Of a stretch of DNA of 64,000 bases, positions 12,161-23,700 are shown piece after piece (position 1 is the first letter of the stretch; each line of letters starts with the position of its first letter). The notes beneath the pieces were generated by a model. The model was not told the DNA's origin and made no database searches. It saw nothing but the letters and a program-made list of their open reading frames with translations. The stretch covers positions 47,988,001 to 48,052,000 of the forward strand of contig NC_088679.1 of assembly GCF_950023065.1 (NCBI RefSeq). The letters are read 5' to 3'. Both the position numbers and the translations under genes were made by a program. The DNA is from Planococcus citri. Its lineage: Eukaryota > Arthropoda > Insecta > Hemiptera > Pseudococcidae.

Positions 12161-13967
12161 TTATCCCTCTCGGCTTGGTTGTAAATCAAATAAAATTTTT
12201 AGGATGGAAATGGAACAAGAAGAAAATAATTTGTGACATTGATTATTTCGATTAAAGCCTGTTCTATATGCAGAATCGTATTCGAAATGTTCATCCGGTT
12301 CAAATTGAGTTACTTTTTGTAGAGGCATTCTGAAAAAAAAAAGGTTAAAATTAAATTGGTTATTAAAAAAACATTCTTTCAATCGAATAATATATCAAAA
12401 AAAAAAACAAAAAAAAAACAATAACAACAAATTACAAGGAAGGAAAACACAAATAGTTAACTATTAGATATATTTTTATTATTATTAAGTGAATGCAAGT
12501 TAGAATTCAAAATCGATTCTTTGAAATAAGTATCGAACAATAATATAGACAGCATACTAATCATATTTTTAGACACAAGGAGAATGTACAATGTGTATAT
12601 CTTTGAAATTACGAATGTAGTAATATCTACAGATAAAGAAATTGGCAATTTATGAAAATGAAGATTTTTGAACCAACTTTATGTAAGGATAGCGTAATCT
12701 ATGCTTTAGATTCAAGATGGTAAGTGGGTTAATTGTATCCGGTACTTCAAAACATATCTAAATTGTACAGACCCTTATATTTTTAGTTTAATTTCAACTC
12801 AAGCTACCATTTGAATGGGTGCCGATTACCTATTCCATTTACCTATTTTAGTGACTTTGTAGAATCTCAAAAATACATGTAAAAAAATAATGCTATTACC
12901 ATGTAAATAATAAAATAATAAAAATATCAATTACACATTGTAAAGATAGGTTCATTGAACGAGTTTTCAATGACGCATTGGCTTTTTTTCGATGTAGTGA
13001 CGAGGTCATAAGCGATGCCTCTAGCAGCTGTAGCTCTTGTACTTATACTTACTCGTCGTAATAATATTCCAAGCGGACAAATATTATGCTAAAATAGGTA
13101 CAAATTACATATTTATGTACATTCATTTTTATACCCATAGTAGGTACTTAGACAAGAGGTTTACCTATATACCTACTACTTTTACTCGCTCGTTGTGATT
13201 TTTTTTTTGTTTACACGAACAATACCCAACATTAAAATCATATCCAACATAAATAAAGTATGAAAAATTACGTACTTACTTGAAAAGTAATTTAATGATA
13301 GCTTCTAGGAAACTGTCATTTTCAGGTAACAACTGCGTAACTTCGCAAAGTGATCTTAATATACAAGCTCGACCATTGTATCCGTATCTAGAAATCATCC
13401 AAAAAATTTAAAATAGGTAATTTTGAAATATATAGGTAACAATTCAATTGATAAACAGCCAAGTTATACTTAATTATTGATAAAAACTTCCAATTTTTTG
13501 TACAAAGCAGAACGTTTCTTTCTCATTAACACGGGAGGTGAATATCCGTATAAATTCTTATCATAATCTTGTACATTTTCCGGTAAGTCGTACGTCAATG
13601 ACCAGTTAATAGCTTCGGTAAATATATCGGAATCAGGAGTAAGTAATTTCACAGTGACACAAAGGGCCACCTAGAAAATATACAGTATCGAATGAACATC
13701 AATTTTTTGAAAAATAATGCTCCAATATGTAGGCTTACGCATTATAATGAGTATTATAGACCAATATTTGTATGATGTTTTTTTTTTACTCACTGTAAAT
13801 GTACTTCCTTCGGGAAAGATGGCATAACGCTTTTTGCGCACGTGTTCGTTCCATAATTCGTCACCAGAATGTGTAACATTTTCTGTAGAATAAATCAAGT
13901 CATATTTCAAACAAAAGCACGGTAATAAGATTCCTGAAAATAACACGAATATCAATGATGCTAGCAT
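12161..13967 (-). pseudogene. DM4/DM12-family gene C with a lost splice donor
   Basis: Exons on the minus strand: 13794-13967, 13474-13670, 13280-13387, 12161-12329 (stop TAA), which would give 215 residues. The ATG at 13965-13967 starts a signal peptide (MLASLIFVLFSGILLPCFC). Then come RKKRYAIFPEGSTFT, a second basic site (RKKRSAL), the signature YGYNGRACILRSLCEV, and LLFK. Exon 3 is 108 bp, exactly as in gene A. Odd: exon 2 should end in phase 2 at 13474, but the next bases read TTAAGTAT where GTAAGTAT is expected, so the +1 base of the donor is changed. Read-through meets an in-frame TAA at 13470-13472, before the signature. Either the gene is a recent pseudogene, or it is spliced unusually, or this is an assembly error. 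Everything else (start, other splice sites, frames, poly-A signal) looks intact. Confidence 0.78.
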
Positions 13968-14430
13968 CACAAGTTCAATATCAACTGAGAATGCGTGATT
14001 TCGAATGGTAATTCGTTTTTATTTTTCAACTTTTTACCAGGTTTGAGATTTTTTCACACGTGTATGTAAAATGTTCTTATTTGCGTTATTTTTGTAGACT
14101 GAACTGAATAAGAGCCCGTATTAGTTTCCTATATTCGATTGAGACAAAAAATATTTAAAAAAAATAATAATCGGCTCAAAGAAAAGTCATGAATAATTTT
14201 TTACATACGAGTAGTAAGATCAACACGATGTTAGTTTTTTGGGGAAGAAAATACTGAGATCAAAAACATTTTCAGCTGAAAAAAAAATCAGTTTTTGGTA
14301 AAAAGATGCTATGAGGTAAGTTGAGTGAAGACGAATCCTATCAGGTGGAAGATGAATTTGATGAGTGATTGATCTATTTTTTCTATGAATTTTCTTCCTA
14401 TAGTTATACCTACTCATAGTCCAGTAAAAT
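13968..14430. other. Upstream region of DM gene C
   Basis: This is the promoter side of the minus-strand gene C and is AT-rich. No convincing TATA box, second gene or repeat was recognised before palindrome 2 begins. Confidence 0.3.
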
Positions 14431-15820
14431 TAGCATAAAATGGGGTTTCTAGTGAAAATCGAGGTGGCAAGCTGATTTTCGGTTTACTGGTCCATTTTGA
14501 TGTCCTGAAAACGAATCCGATGAGTCCCCTAATGTCCGGGGTGTGCTTCTCCCCAAATTGTGGATCTTAGCCCCCCAAAATCGGTTTTTGGCCAATGTAT
14601 CGAAAAATATTGACTATAGCTCAAAAATGGCTGAAGAATACTGTTTTACGTCAAATTTCCGATCTAGTGATATATCAACTGTCCGTCTACCCCCAGGAGT
14701 GTGGAACTAGAACCATTCAAATGAAAGGGGTTTTCTAAAAAACACAAAAAAGCTATTAGCCCATAAGAGGGGTGAAATGGCCCCCGAGTGCGTTCGGGTT
14801 GATACAAGCATGGAAGGTGGGTACCATCGAGAAACTTCCGCGTGAAAAATTTCAGATCGGCACCACCTCCTCTTTTTGGAGAGGCCCCCCTTTCTGAAAT
14901 TTCAATATCACTTTTCTCAGCCCCATATCAACCGATTTTGAAAATTTTTCAGTATGTTATGTATATTCAAAGTAGGTATCCCCACAAACATTTTCAACTC
15001 CTCCCCACATATTTACTTCTCAAAATGATGTGAAAATGTTTCTTAGGGAGGGTCGGGGGTAAAATGGAAATTTCGGGGGAAATAACTATAAGTACATATT
15101 ATGAGTAGGATGTCGTTTTCTTATGATTCGATTCCGCTGAGCACGAATATGACGTCAGATTTTTTGCTACACTCATCTAGCCCTTTCCACAGCACATAGC
15201 CCCCTCAATTTATACTAATGTTAAAAAACATAAAATGAGTTGAAAAACGCTATTTTGAGGGGTAAATATGAGGGGAGGGGGTTGAAAATTTTTGTGGGGA
15301 TACCTACTATGAATATACATAACTTTCAAAATCGGTTGAAATGGGGCTGAGAAAAGTGGTATTGAAATTCCAAAAAGGGGAGGTGGTGCCGATCTGAAAT
15401 TTTTCAAGCGGAAGTTTCTCGATGGTACCCACCTTCCATGCTTGTATCAACCCGAACGCTCTCGGGGGCCATTTCACCCATCTTATGGGCTAATAGCTTT
15501 TTTGGGTTTTTTAGAAAACCCCTTTCATTTGAATGGTTCTAGTCCCACACTCCTGGGGGGGGGGTAGAAGGACAGTTGATATATCACTATAGATCAGAAA
15601 TTTGACGTAAAACAATATTCTTCAACCATTTTTGGGCTATATTAGTCAATATTTTTCGATACATTGGCCAAAAACCGATTTTGGGGGGCTACGATCCACA
15701 ATTTAGGGAAAAGCACACCCGGGACAGTAGGGGACTCGTCGGATTCGTTTTCAGGACATCAAAATGGACCAGTATACCAAAAATCAGCTTGCCACCTCGA
15801 TTTTCACTATTCGATGCTAA
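14431..15820. mobile_element. Palindromic (fold-back) repeat 2
   Basis: The left arm begins near 14431 (TAGCAT, then AGTGAAAATCGAGGTGGCAA from 14451) and runs to about 15025. The right arm is about 15245-15820, ending TTGCCACCTCGATTTTCACT at 15808 and ATGCTA soon after. Landmarks match along the whole arm, for example CCATTTTGATGTCCTGAAAA against TTTTCAGGACATCAAAATGG. The spacer is about 220 bp. The arms carry G- and C-rich islands (CCCCCAGGAGTGTGG) unlike the flanks. There is no coding capacity; short ORFs beginning KNFRSAPPPLFG occur on both strands only because the arms mirror each other. Confidence 0.85.
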
Positions 15821-16980
15821 TATCAACAATATACCAAAATTAAATATCACCTTTGAATTGCAACATGTTATATTTTTTGATTCAACTAGGTAGGTACCTA
15901 CCTCAGAACTCTAAATAAATCTTCTTTCTAGGCTATATTCTCAAGAGCGACTTTTGATGGCTATTGTCTGTAATTCAACGTCTTACTATGTTTTTTGAAA
16001 AATTAATTGAATTTATTTTTATCAAATTATATGATATTTTAACACACTTTTTGGAATCATACAGTAGCTCTTTCAGCTTTTGTAATCGAATGGCATTTTT
16101 TGAAGAATGAAGTGTCTTTCTTTAGTCTTTGAAGTGTTGAAATTTTTTTTCATGAAGGTAGTGAACTTAAAAATCCCTAACTAATTCATGTTGGTTAACT
16201 TATATTTGTGATAAATAATTGTAGGTAGGACCTCACCTGATGAAAAATATTGAAATCTTAAACCCCTTATAGGTGACCTAAGTCAGCTCGAATGTTATTT
16301 TTTTATTTTGAAAATTTTATGATGAAAATTTCAATTTCTTTCGGTCTCTGAAAAACTTCTACTTTTGGCATCTATGTACGTAAAAAAGTTCTTCCAAAAA
16401 TTATAAATGAAATGAGATAAATCCTAAGCACACTTAATTGTTTCTTAGCACCACGTTTCGTCAATTTTTGCCATTTTTCCTAAAAAAAAATAAATTGGCC
16501 ACAATTTGTCATAAATTTACCATTAGGGAATTCGGCAATTAGTTACAAAACTTGAAAACTTTACATAACGAGTTTAGGAATTTAGACCTATTAGTAGATA
16601 TCTGAAGAGTGTATCGTGAATTTCCACACATGTCTGCAAAGAAACACGATTAGAAAAATATAGATTCCATAACTCGGTATAAGCACCCTAATAAAAAGGG
16701 GTAGGTGTCTTTGAATTACATACAATTCACCAACTTCAAGTCATCAATTCTGTATAGTAAATAAAAGCTTCCTACTGATTCCAAAAAAATCCATTTTAAA
16801 ATCAAAAGTTACCGTTTCCATTATAGGTATGTATATAATGTACTTATTTTACCATAGTTTTCCTTCCGTCTTGCCGACACACATATACTTACAGATTCAC
16901 ATTTCCTTCTAAGCATGTAGGTATATAAGCTTATTTAATGTTTCCTTTAAAAACATCGAAATACCTCTACGAGTAAAATT
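15821..16980. other. Intergenic, nothing recognised
   Basis: AT-rich sequence between palindrome 2 and the presumed promoter of the CRAL-TRIO gene. No exon, repeat boundary or RNA gene could be supported. Confidence 0.3.
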
Positions 16981-17602
16981 TCGCGACAAGAAAATTTTGC
17001 GGATGTTTTTTTTTCGTGATTTTAACACATTATTTGCACGCTGTCCATGCCATGTCTTTAAAGAACGACGAACAGCAGCGCGCATTTTAATTTTAATGCG
17101 AATCGCACAAGTTCAAGGGAATCTTGTTTTTCAATCATGTACCTTCTTCTTCCCCCTCTCGAAATAGAATTAACCGTAAACTAGATTCCAGTTGGCAGAT
17201 TTTTATTAGCGCGTGTTTCGCGGATAGTGATACTTAAAAATCTCGACGAGAAAATTGATCACTACGAATTTACGGATTGTTACGATGATTTGACAATTTT
17301 AATTGCGATGCCAATGTACTAGTACGCGTATTACAATGGTTATTCGCGTTAAAGTCGCGTGATTAGTTCGATGGATCTAGTTTTTTCGACATTTTTATAA
17401 TTTGAGAAAAAAAGTGAAAATTTTAACCAGCTGAGACTCGAGTGCTATCGCAAATCCGGCATCGACGCTGAAGAATTTTCTACGTTTTCGTATAATTGAT
17501 TACTTTTAGTGCATTTTTCTAAATAGCTTATTAAATTTTTATTTTCGAAAATAATTCTCTTATTAGTTAATCACGAGGAATTCGACTAGTTTTGTGTCAA
17601 AT
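16981..17602 (+). promoter_or_regulatory. Probable promoter and 5' UTR exon of the CRAL-TRIO gene
   Basis: This stretch is richer in CG dinucleotides than its surroundings (TTTCGCGG, ATCTCGACGAG, GACGCTGAAG) and lacks the repeat words found on both sides. A strong donor, GTGAGT, starts at 17603. A matching acceptor TTTAG lies at 20750-20754, 23 bases before the CRAL-TRIO ATG. The simplest reading is a 5' UTR exon ending at 17602 and an intron of about 3.15 kb that contains palindrome 3. This is inferred only; RNA evidence is needed. Confidence 0.35.
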
Positions 17603-18852
17603 AGTGAGTACCTAATCATTTTGCTATTGTTGGTGATGGATTATAAGTAGGTAGCTAGGTACCTATTACGACAGTTCAGGAATATTGCGAGTTTTTCTAT
17701 TCAAAGGTAATACATATTCTCATAGGTATGGATGGATTCCGCGTTTTGATTTTAAAAAACATAAATTACCTACGTCGCGTCGTAATTAAATTCTTGTTAC
17801 GATTTGCGTCGGCGTATAAAATTATTACCTATTTTTAAAACACATGCGTTTTTCACCGTTGTAATTATATGCAGAACGGAATTTAAACTTGATCAACCAT
17901 AAATCATTATAGCCTTGATGAGTTCACTCTTCAAAATGATACCTACTCATCTAAACTATTTGAAAAATTGGTATCAGCGAATTAACCAATTTTATGTAAT
18001 GTATGGACAGATAAATGAATAAACACATTCGAAACTCCAATCTACCTCATTTTCATTGTTGAAAAAACCCACAGATCTCGTCAAAAATAAAATTGATTTT
18101 TATGAGATCAATAATTAATTGATGCACACTGCCAACACACCTTCCTACTTAATCTTTTCTTTTTCATGATATTCAGTTTGTTTACTATGGGTTTTCCTTC
18201 ATTGTTTCTGTTATCAATATAGGTATATGTAGGTATTGTAGGTACACTTACCTATTACCTATGGTTTTTTTTCGCCATCTACACGAAATGAGGAAGTAGA
18301 ACACTTTTTCTGCATAACAAATTCGAAAAAATAACATCTACCTGCACTCCGTATCAGTTTTTTAAAATAAAAATTTACCTACTGTGAAAACTTAAGAGAT
18401 ACTTAATAATGATTAAAATGTGCGGAATGTGAAATTTTTGCGTGCTGTTGGTGTAACTTATTGAATCAAACAAAAAGGTTATCTTAAATGATGGCCTCTA
18501 TCTGTAGACACAATTAGATGAACTGTAAACGACTGCAATTCCAGGGGGAAAAAGTAAAATAAATTCAAAGTTTTTCAAAATAGGTATTTGAAATTGAAAT
18601 TTATCGCGAATTTTGTAAAGTTCAAGTCCCCTGTTGTAGTTCTGATTTCTTGAAACTAACATAAAATGTTTTAAAACGTTTTTTCGCAAAATTATCGACC
18701 GTTGAAATTGAAGTAGAAGAAATCAGAAACACTGATAAAATAGAAGTGGCGTTTGATACAATAATGTTGAAATTTTTGTCAACTTTTTTTCTTCAGTTTT
18801 GAATAGATATGGTAATGATACTGATTATTTTTGTTCGTTTCAAAAAATTATA

Positions 18853-19936
18853 CTTACAAGGGAAGCCCCCCACATGATAATCTCCGATTTGAATGAAACT
18901 TGGACTGTTGGAAAGAGGACCTCAAAAAACACTCATCCCTCAATTTTCAGCTGCTCAAGTTGATTTTTCGATTTTTAGTGAATTTTTGAAGTTTTGTGTA
19001 CACAGGTAAAGCTGTTCAACTCAGAAACTGGAAAAAACTACAAATATCCATCTCTCCCGCGTATGAACTTCCGGAGCTCAAATTTGGGCCAAAGGTAGTC
19101 TTCTAGATACCTGATCAACTCATACCACCATTGGCCGGATCCGGCCTTCCGGTCAGAAAACAGAATTTTTTACTTTATTTCTCTTATTTTCGGTGAATTC
19201 AAAAAAATGGCCGTTTCTCCCCACCACATGAACTTGAGCAGCTAAAATGTTGGCCGAAGGGTTTATGCTTGATACCTAATCGATTAATACTACCGTCGGC
19301 CGGATCTGGAATTTACATCAGAAATCATATTTTTTGTCCATCTGGTTTTTTATGCCTGTCATTGAAAAAATTGAAACCCCTGTTAAAGCAGATCATCAAA
19401 TGCACTTGCAGTGCTCAAATTTTGGTCATACGATCTGTGCTAGATACCAAATCGACCCATATGATTTCTGATGTAGATTCCAGATCCGGCCGACGGTAGT
19501 ATTAATCGATTAGGTATCAAGCATAAACCCTTCGGCCAAAATTTTAGCTGCTCAAGTTCATGTGGTGGGGAGAAACGGCCATTTTTTTGAATTCACCGAA
19601 AATAAGAGAAATAAAGTAAAAAATTCTGTTTTCTGACCGGAAGGCCGGATCCGGCCAATGGTGGTATGAGTCGATCAGGTATGTAGAAGACTACCTTTGG
19701 CCCAAATTTGAGCTCCGGAAGTTCATACGCGGGAGAGATGGATATTTGTAGTTTTTTCCAGTTTCTGAGTTGAACAGCTTTACCTGTGTACACAAAATTT
19801 CAAAAATTCGCCAAAAATTGAAAAATCAACTTGAGCAGCTAAAAATTGGGGGATGGGTGTTTTTTGAGATCCTCTTTCCAACAGTCCAAGTTTCATTCAA
19901 AGCGGAGATTGTCATGCAGGGGGCTTCCCTTGTTAG
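18853..19936. mobile_element. Palindromic (fold-back) repeat 3
   Basis: The left arm starts near 18853 (CTTACAAGGGAAGCCCCC) and runs to about 19335. The right arm, about 19458-19936, mirrors it and ends GGGGGCTTCCCTTGTTAG. Internal landmarks pair, for example GACGGTAGTATTAATCGATT in the right arm against AATCGATTAATACTACCGTC in the left. Spacer is about 120 bp. It lies in the presumed 5' UTR intron of the CRAL-TRIO gene. No coding capacity. Confidence 0.85.
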
Positions 19937-20777
19937 GTGCTAGAAACGACTTTTTAAAAAATTCTTTTTTGTCAATTTTCAAGAGTTAAAAAGTTTGTTC
20001 TCTCAAATTTCTTTAGTGGACATTTTTCAGAAAGATCGAATACCTAAGTGCAGGTTATTCAAAATATTTGATCTCAAGATCAGTTTTATTCTGCTGTTCA
20101 GTTTTTGATCTTCACAGAGACATAATAAGGCATGAAACAAAGGTGAATTTGGTGGGTTTTTTTCATTTATGGTTCAATTTTAATTTTTAAAAACACATCA
20201 AAAATGAAAAAGTGCAATTTAGCACCTGAAATTTTGGCTGGTGACATATTTCCATAAAGGATCTTTTGATCTAGTTTTGTCCGCCGTTCTAAAATTGCTG
20301 TGCCAGTTAGGATACCACCTTTATTAGACGTAGACCACATGCTCTTCTCACTATTGAGATGAAAAATTCAGGAAAATTTATGCATACGACTTGTGGGGAT
20401 AGATCGACTGCAATGAAAAAACTTCGCTATCATTTTATTAAAAGGTAAAAATATTAGGTATACTAAACTTAATGATTTGAGGAAATATTCCAAATCTGCA
20501 TGAGAACAGAAAAACGCCTTCAGAATACTCATGATCAGTTTTACGTACTTATGAACTTAATTGTAAATGAACCATGAATGATGAACCTCAACTCCTCAAT
20601 TTATGTGACTGAACTCGAAAATTTTCCTGGATTGTCGATTGAAAAAAGTTGAATACGTTTTACCTAATAACTTATATAATAGCCTGCTTTTTGTTTATGA
20701 TTCGTGTGCATAAAGTATCGTACGTGTACCTACTAATGGGATTATTCTATTTAGGAAAGTAATAGTCCAAATAAAAC

Positions 20778-23700
20778 ATGGTGGTACGGTCTTCTGGACC
20801 GGACCCTGATCCGGAAGGAGTGAAAAATTTATTCAAAGAATATAATATGACGCCGGAGATAGTTCGACGCGATGTCGCTCATATTAGACAATGGATGGTC
20901 AAGCAGCCTCATTTCCCCCGTATACCAGCATCAAAAGAAGGTTTGTATTAAAATTTTAAATTTATAGTGTCATTTTTTATAAATAAAGGTACCTATTATC
21001 TTATAGAACAAATATGCACATCATTTACGTATACTTATATGCTTAGACAGAGTGACGGAGATATAGGTACTCAATTATTTGCATTAAAACTACCTATTTT
21101 CACTTCATATAGGTACCATATAGGTAGGTACCCAAGAATACATTTATCCAAGTTTCAATGTTTCATTCTTGTTAATGTTATTGATATATTATTCGTTATT
21201 AATTCGAAATAATTCATTACATTTTTCCATATTTTATTCAACATATATTACACACAATATTCACATCGATAATTATATACAAAAGTACAGATAGCGCTAG
21301 AATTACGAGTTCGCGCTAGGAATGATAATAATTGATAATCTATTTATCGGAACGCAAATCGTAACAATACGCAATACCACAATCCTCCTCCCTATGGAGA
21401 AAATCGAATTGGTTTTCTTTTTTCACGTTTTGACCTACGAGGTCCTAAATTCGGTGAAATTTTAGGAGAATCATTAAGCGAAACATTAGGCGAAACATGC
21501 CTCGCATTTGGTGAAACGCTAGGCGAACCATGCCCCACATTTTCTTCGGTTTGAAAATCCCGAACCACGGGCTGATCTTCATTTTCGTTCAATACTTGAA
21601 ACTCGAAATTCGTTTCGTCTCGACAATTCGGAATCGAAGAACTCGCTTTTCTGATCTGGTTCACATGCCTTTTGTGGACTTGATTGTTAAATCGAATATA
21701 ATAAATTACATCTCCAGCTTTCTTTTGAATTTTACCAGTAGACCATTTTTGAGAACCGGAGTACAAACGGAAATGCACTAAATCGCCAATATCGAATTTT
21801 CGTTTCACATTCGAAGGTAACTTGGTATCGCTCTTTTTGACAGGCAACACTAAAGAAATTCTTGAACGTATTTTTCGCCCAAATAATAATTCGGCAGGTG
21901 ACTTCCCTGTCACTACATTAGGAGCACGCCGATAAGATAACAATACACGATTTAGGCGTTCCTGAAACGAACCGATTTTATCTGTTTTCAAACCAGATTT
22001 GATAATCTGCACAAATCGTTCGGCTTGGCCGTTGCTTATCGGACAATACGGAGCTGATGTTCGATGCTCTATTCCGTTGGTCTTGAAAAATGAAGAAAAT
22101 TCATCCGACACAAATTGCGGAGCGTTATCTGAGACGCAAACCAAAGGAAAACCAAGACGAGAAAAACATTCGTCTAAGCACTCTAACAGCTTTGAGGCAG
22201 ACATCGAATTTAACTGGTAAACTTCAACCCATTTCGAAAATGAATCCACGATAATGAGCATTTGCTTGCTCTCGAATTGAGCACAGTCAAAATGAACTCT
22301 TTGCCACGGTTCTTCGGTAGGTAACCATGGATGTGGCTTGACTCGATCCGGATCTTTGGCATTTACAGCACATTCAGTACAGGCAGAAATTTCCTTCTGA
22401 ATATCACTATCGATTCCAGGCCAATATACAAAACATCGAGCTAATTGTCTACATTTGACAATGCCCAAATGGCCAACGTGCAGTTCTTTGAGAATTCGAG
22501 AACGGAGGGAGGGAGGAATATAGACACGTTCTCCTCTGAAAATACAACCATCCTGTAACGAATACTCCTGCAACTCTTGCGATTTTCTTCTAATCGGATC
22601 GATACCTTGAAGTTGGCGATATAACGACAAAACCGAATCATCGTTTAAAATTTCGTCTGCAATTTCCTTCGCAGTCACAGGTAAGGTTTGAAGTTGAACG
22701 CGGTGAATTTGCGTTGGCATATCGATTTGATTAGGATTGCCCTTCGTTACTGGAAACCTTGATGCAAAATCTGCATTCGCATGATACTTCGAATTACGGT
22801 ATTTAATTTCATAATCGAATCCTTGTAAAAATAACGCATAATGCAGAAGACGTGTTGCACTTAGCGAAGGTTTGCTTGCTGTTGACGCAAAAATTGACTG
22901 CAATGGCTGACAATCCGTTTGTAATTCGAACTTTCTACCATAAACGTAGTTAAAAAACTTCTTAACGCCCCAATAAATTCCAAGACTTTCTTTGTCGATT
23001 TGACTGTAACGACACTCGGTAGGGGTTAACGAACGCGAAGCAAACGCAATTGGACGTTCGTTGCCATTTCCATCGATATGGCTAAGTACAGCTCCCAAGG
23101 CGTAAGGCGATGCATCGGTAGCCAAAATCAGCTTCTTATTTGGGTCAAAATGATGAAGTACTCGTTCCGAAGCAATTTCTTCTTTAATTTTACGAAAGGA
23201 ATTTTCGCATTCATCAGACCACACGAAACGAGCATTTTTACGTTGAAGTAAGTTGAGAGGATGCATGATATCACTCAAATTTGGCACGAACCTGGCATAA
23301 TAACCGCATAAGCCAGTAAAAGCTTTCAATTGGTCCGCATTTTCAGGTCTCTTGGCTTTAATTATCGCATCAACCTTTTCAGTAGTTTTGTGCAAACCGT
23401 TTTTATCAACACTGTAACCGAGGTAATCCAATTTGTCAGTCAAAAGTACACATTTATCTTTGTGTAAACGGAGATTGTTCTTTCGGCATGCGATAAGGAA
23501 TTCTTCAATTCTTCGCAAATGTTCTTCTGGTGAAGATGAAGAAATTTTCACGTCATCGTAAAACGCAGCGCATCCCTGGATCAATTTTGTCATATCATCG
23601 ATAAACGATTGCCACTCCGTCGCAGACATTTGCAAACCTTGAGCCATTCGGTTTACATGGAAAAGACCCTTCGGTGTGTTGACAGTTGCAATTTCTGATG

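Noticed and set aside
12658..12720. ATG plus about 20 codons followed by GTAAGT, resembling a first exon
   Set aside because: It lies inside an intron of DM gene C, with no partner exon found downstream; probably chance.
14842..15407. Two ORFs beginning with the same KNFRSAPPPLFG peptide on opposite strands
   Set aside because: They are the two arms of palindrome 2 read in opposite directions, not duplicated genes.
19593..19793. 66-codon minus-strand ORF in palindrome 3
   Set aside because: It is the mirror of sequence at about 19000-19190. Open frames on both strands of a palindrome arise together, and nothing resembles a protein family.
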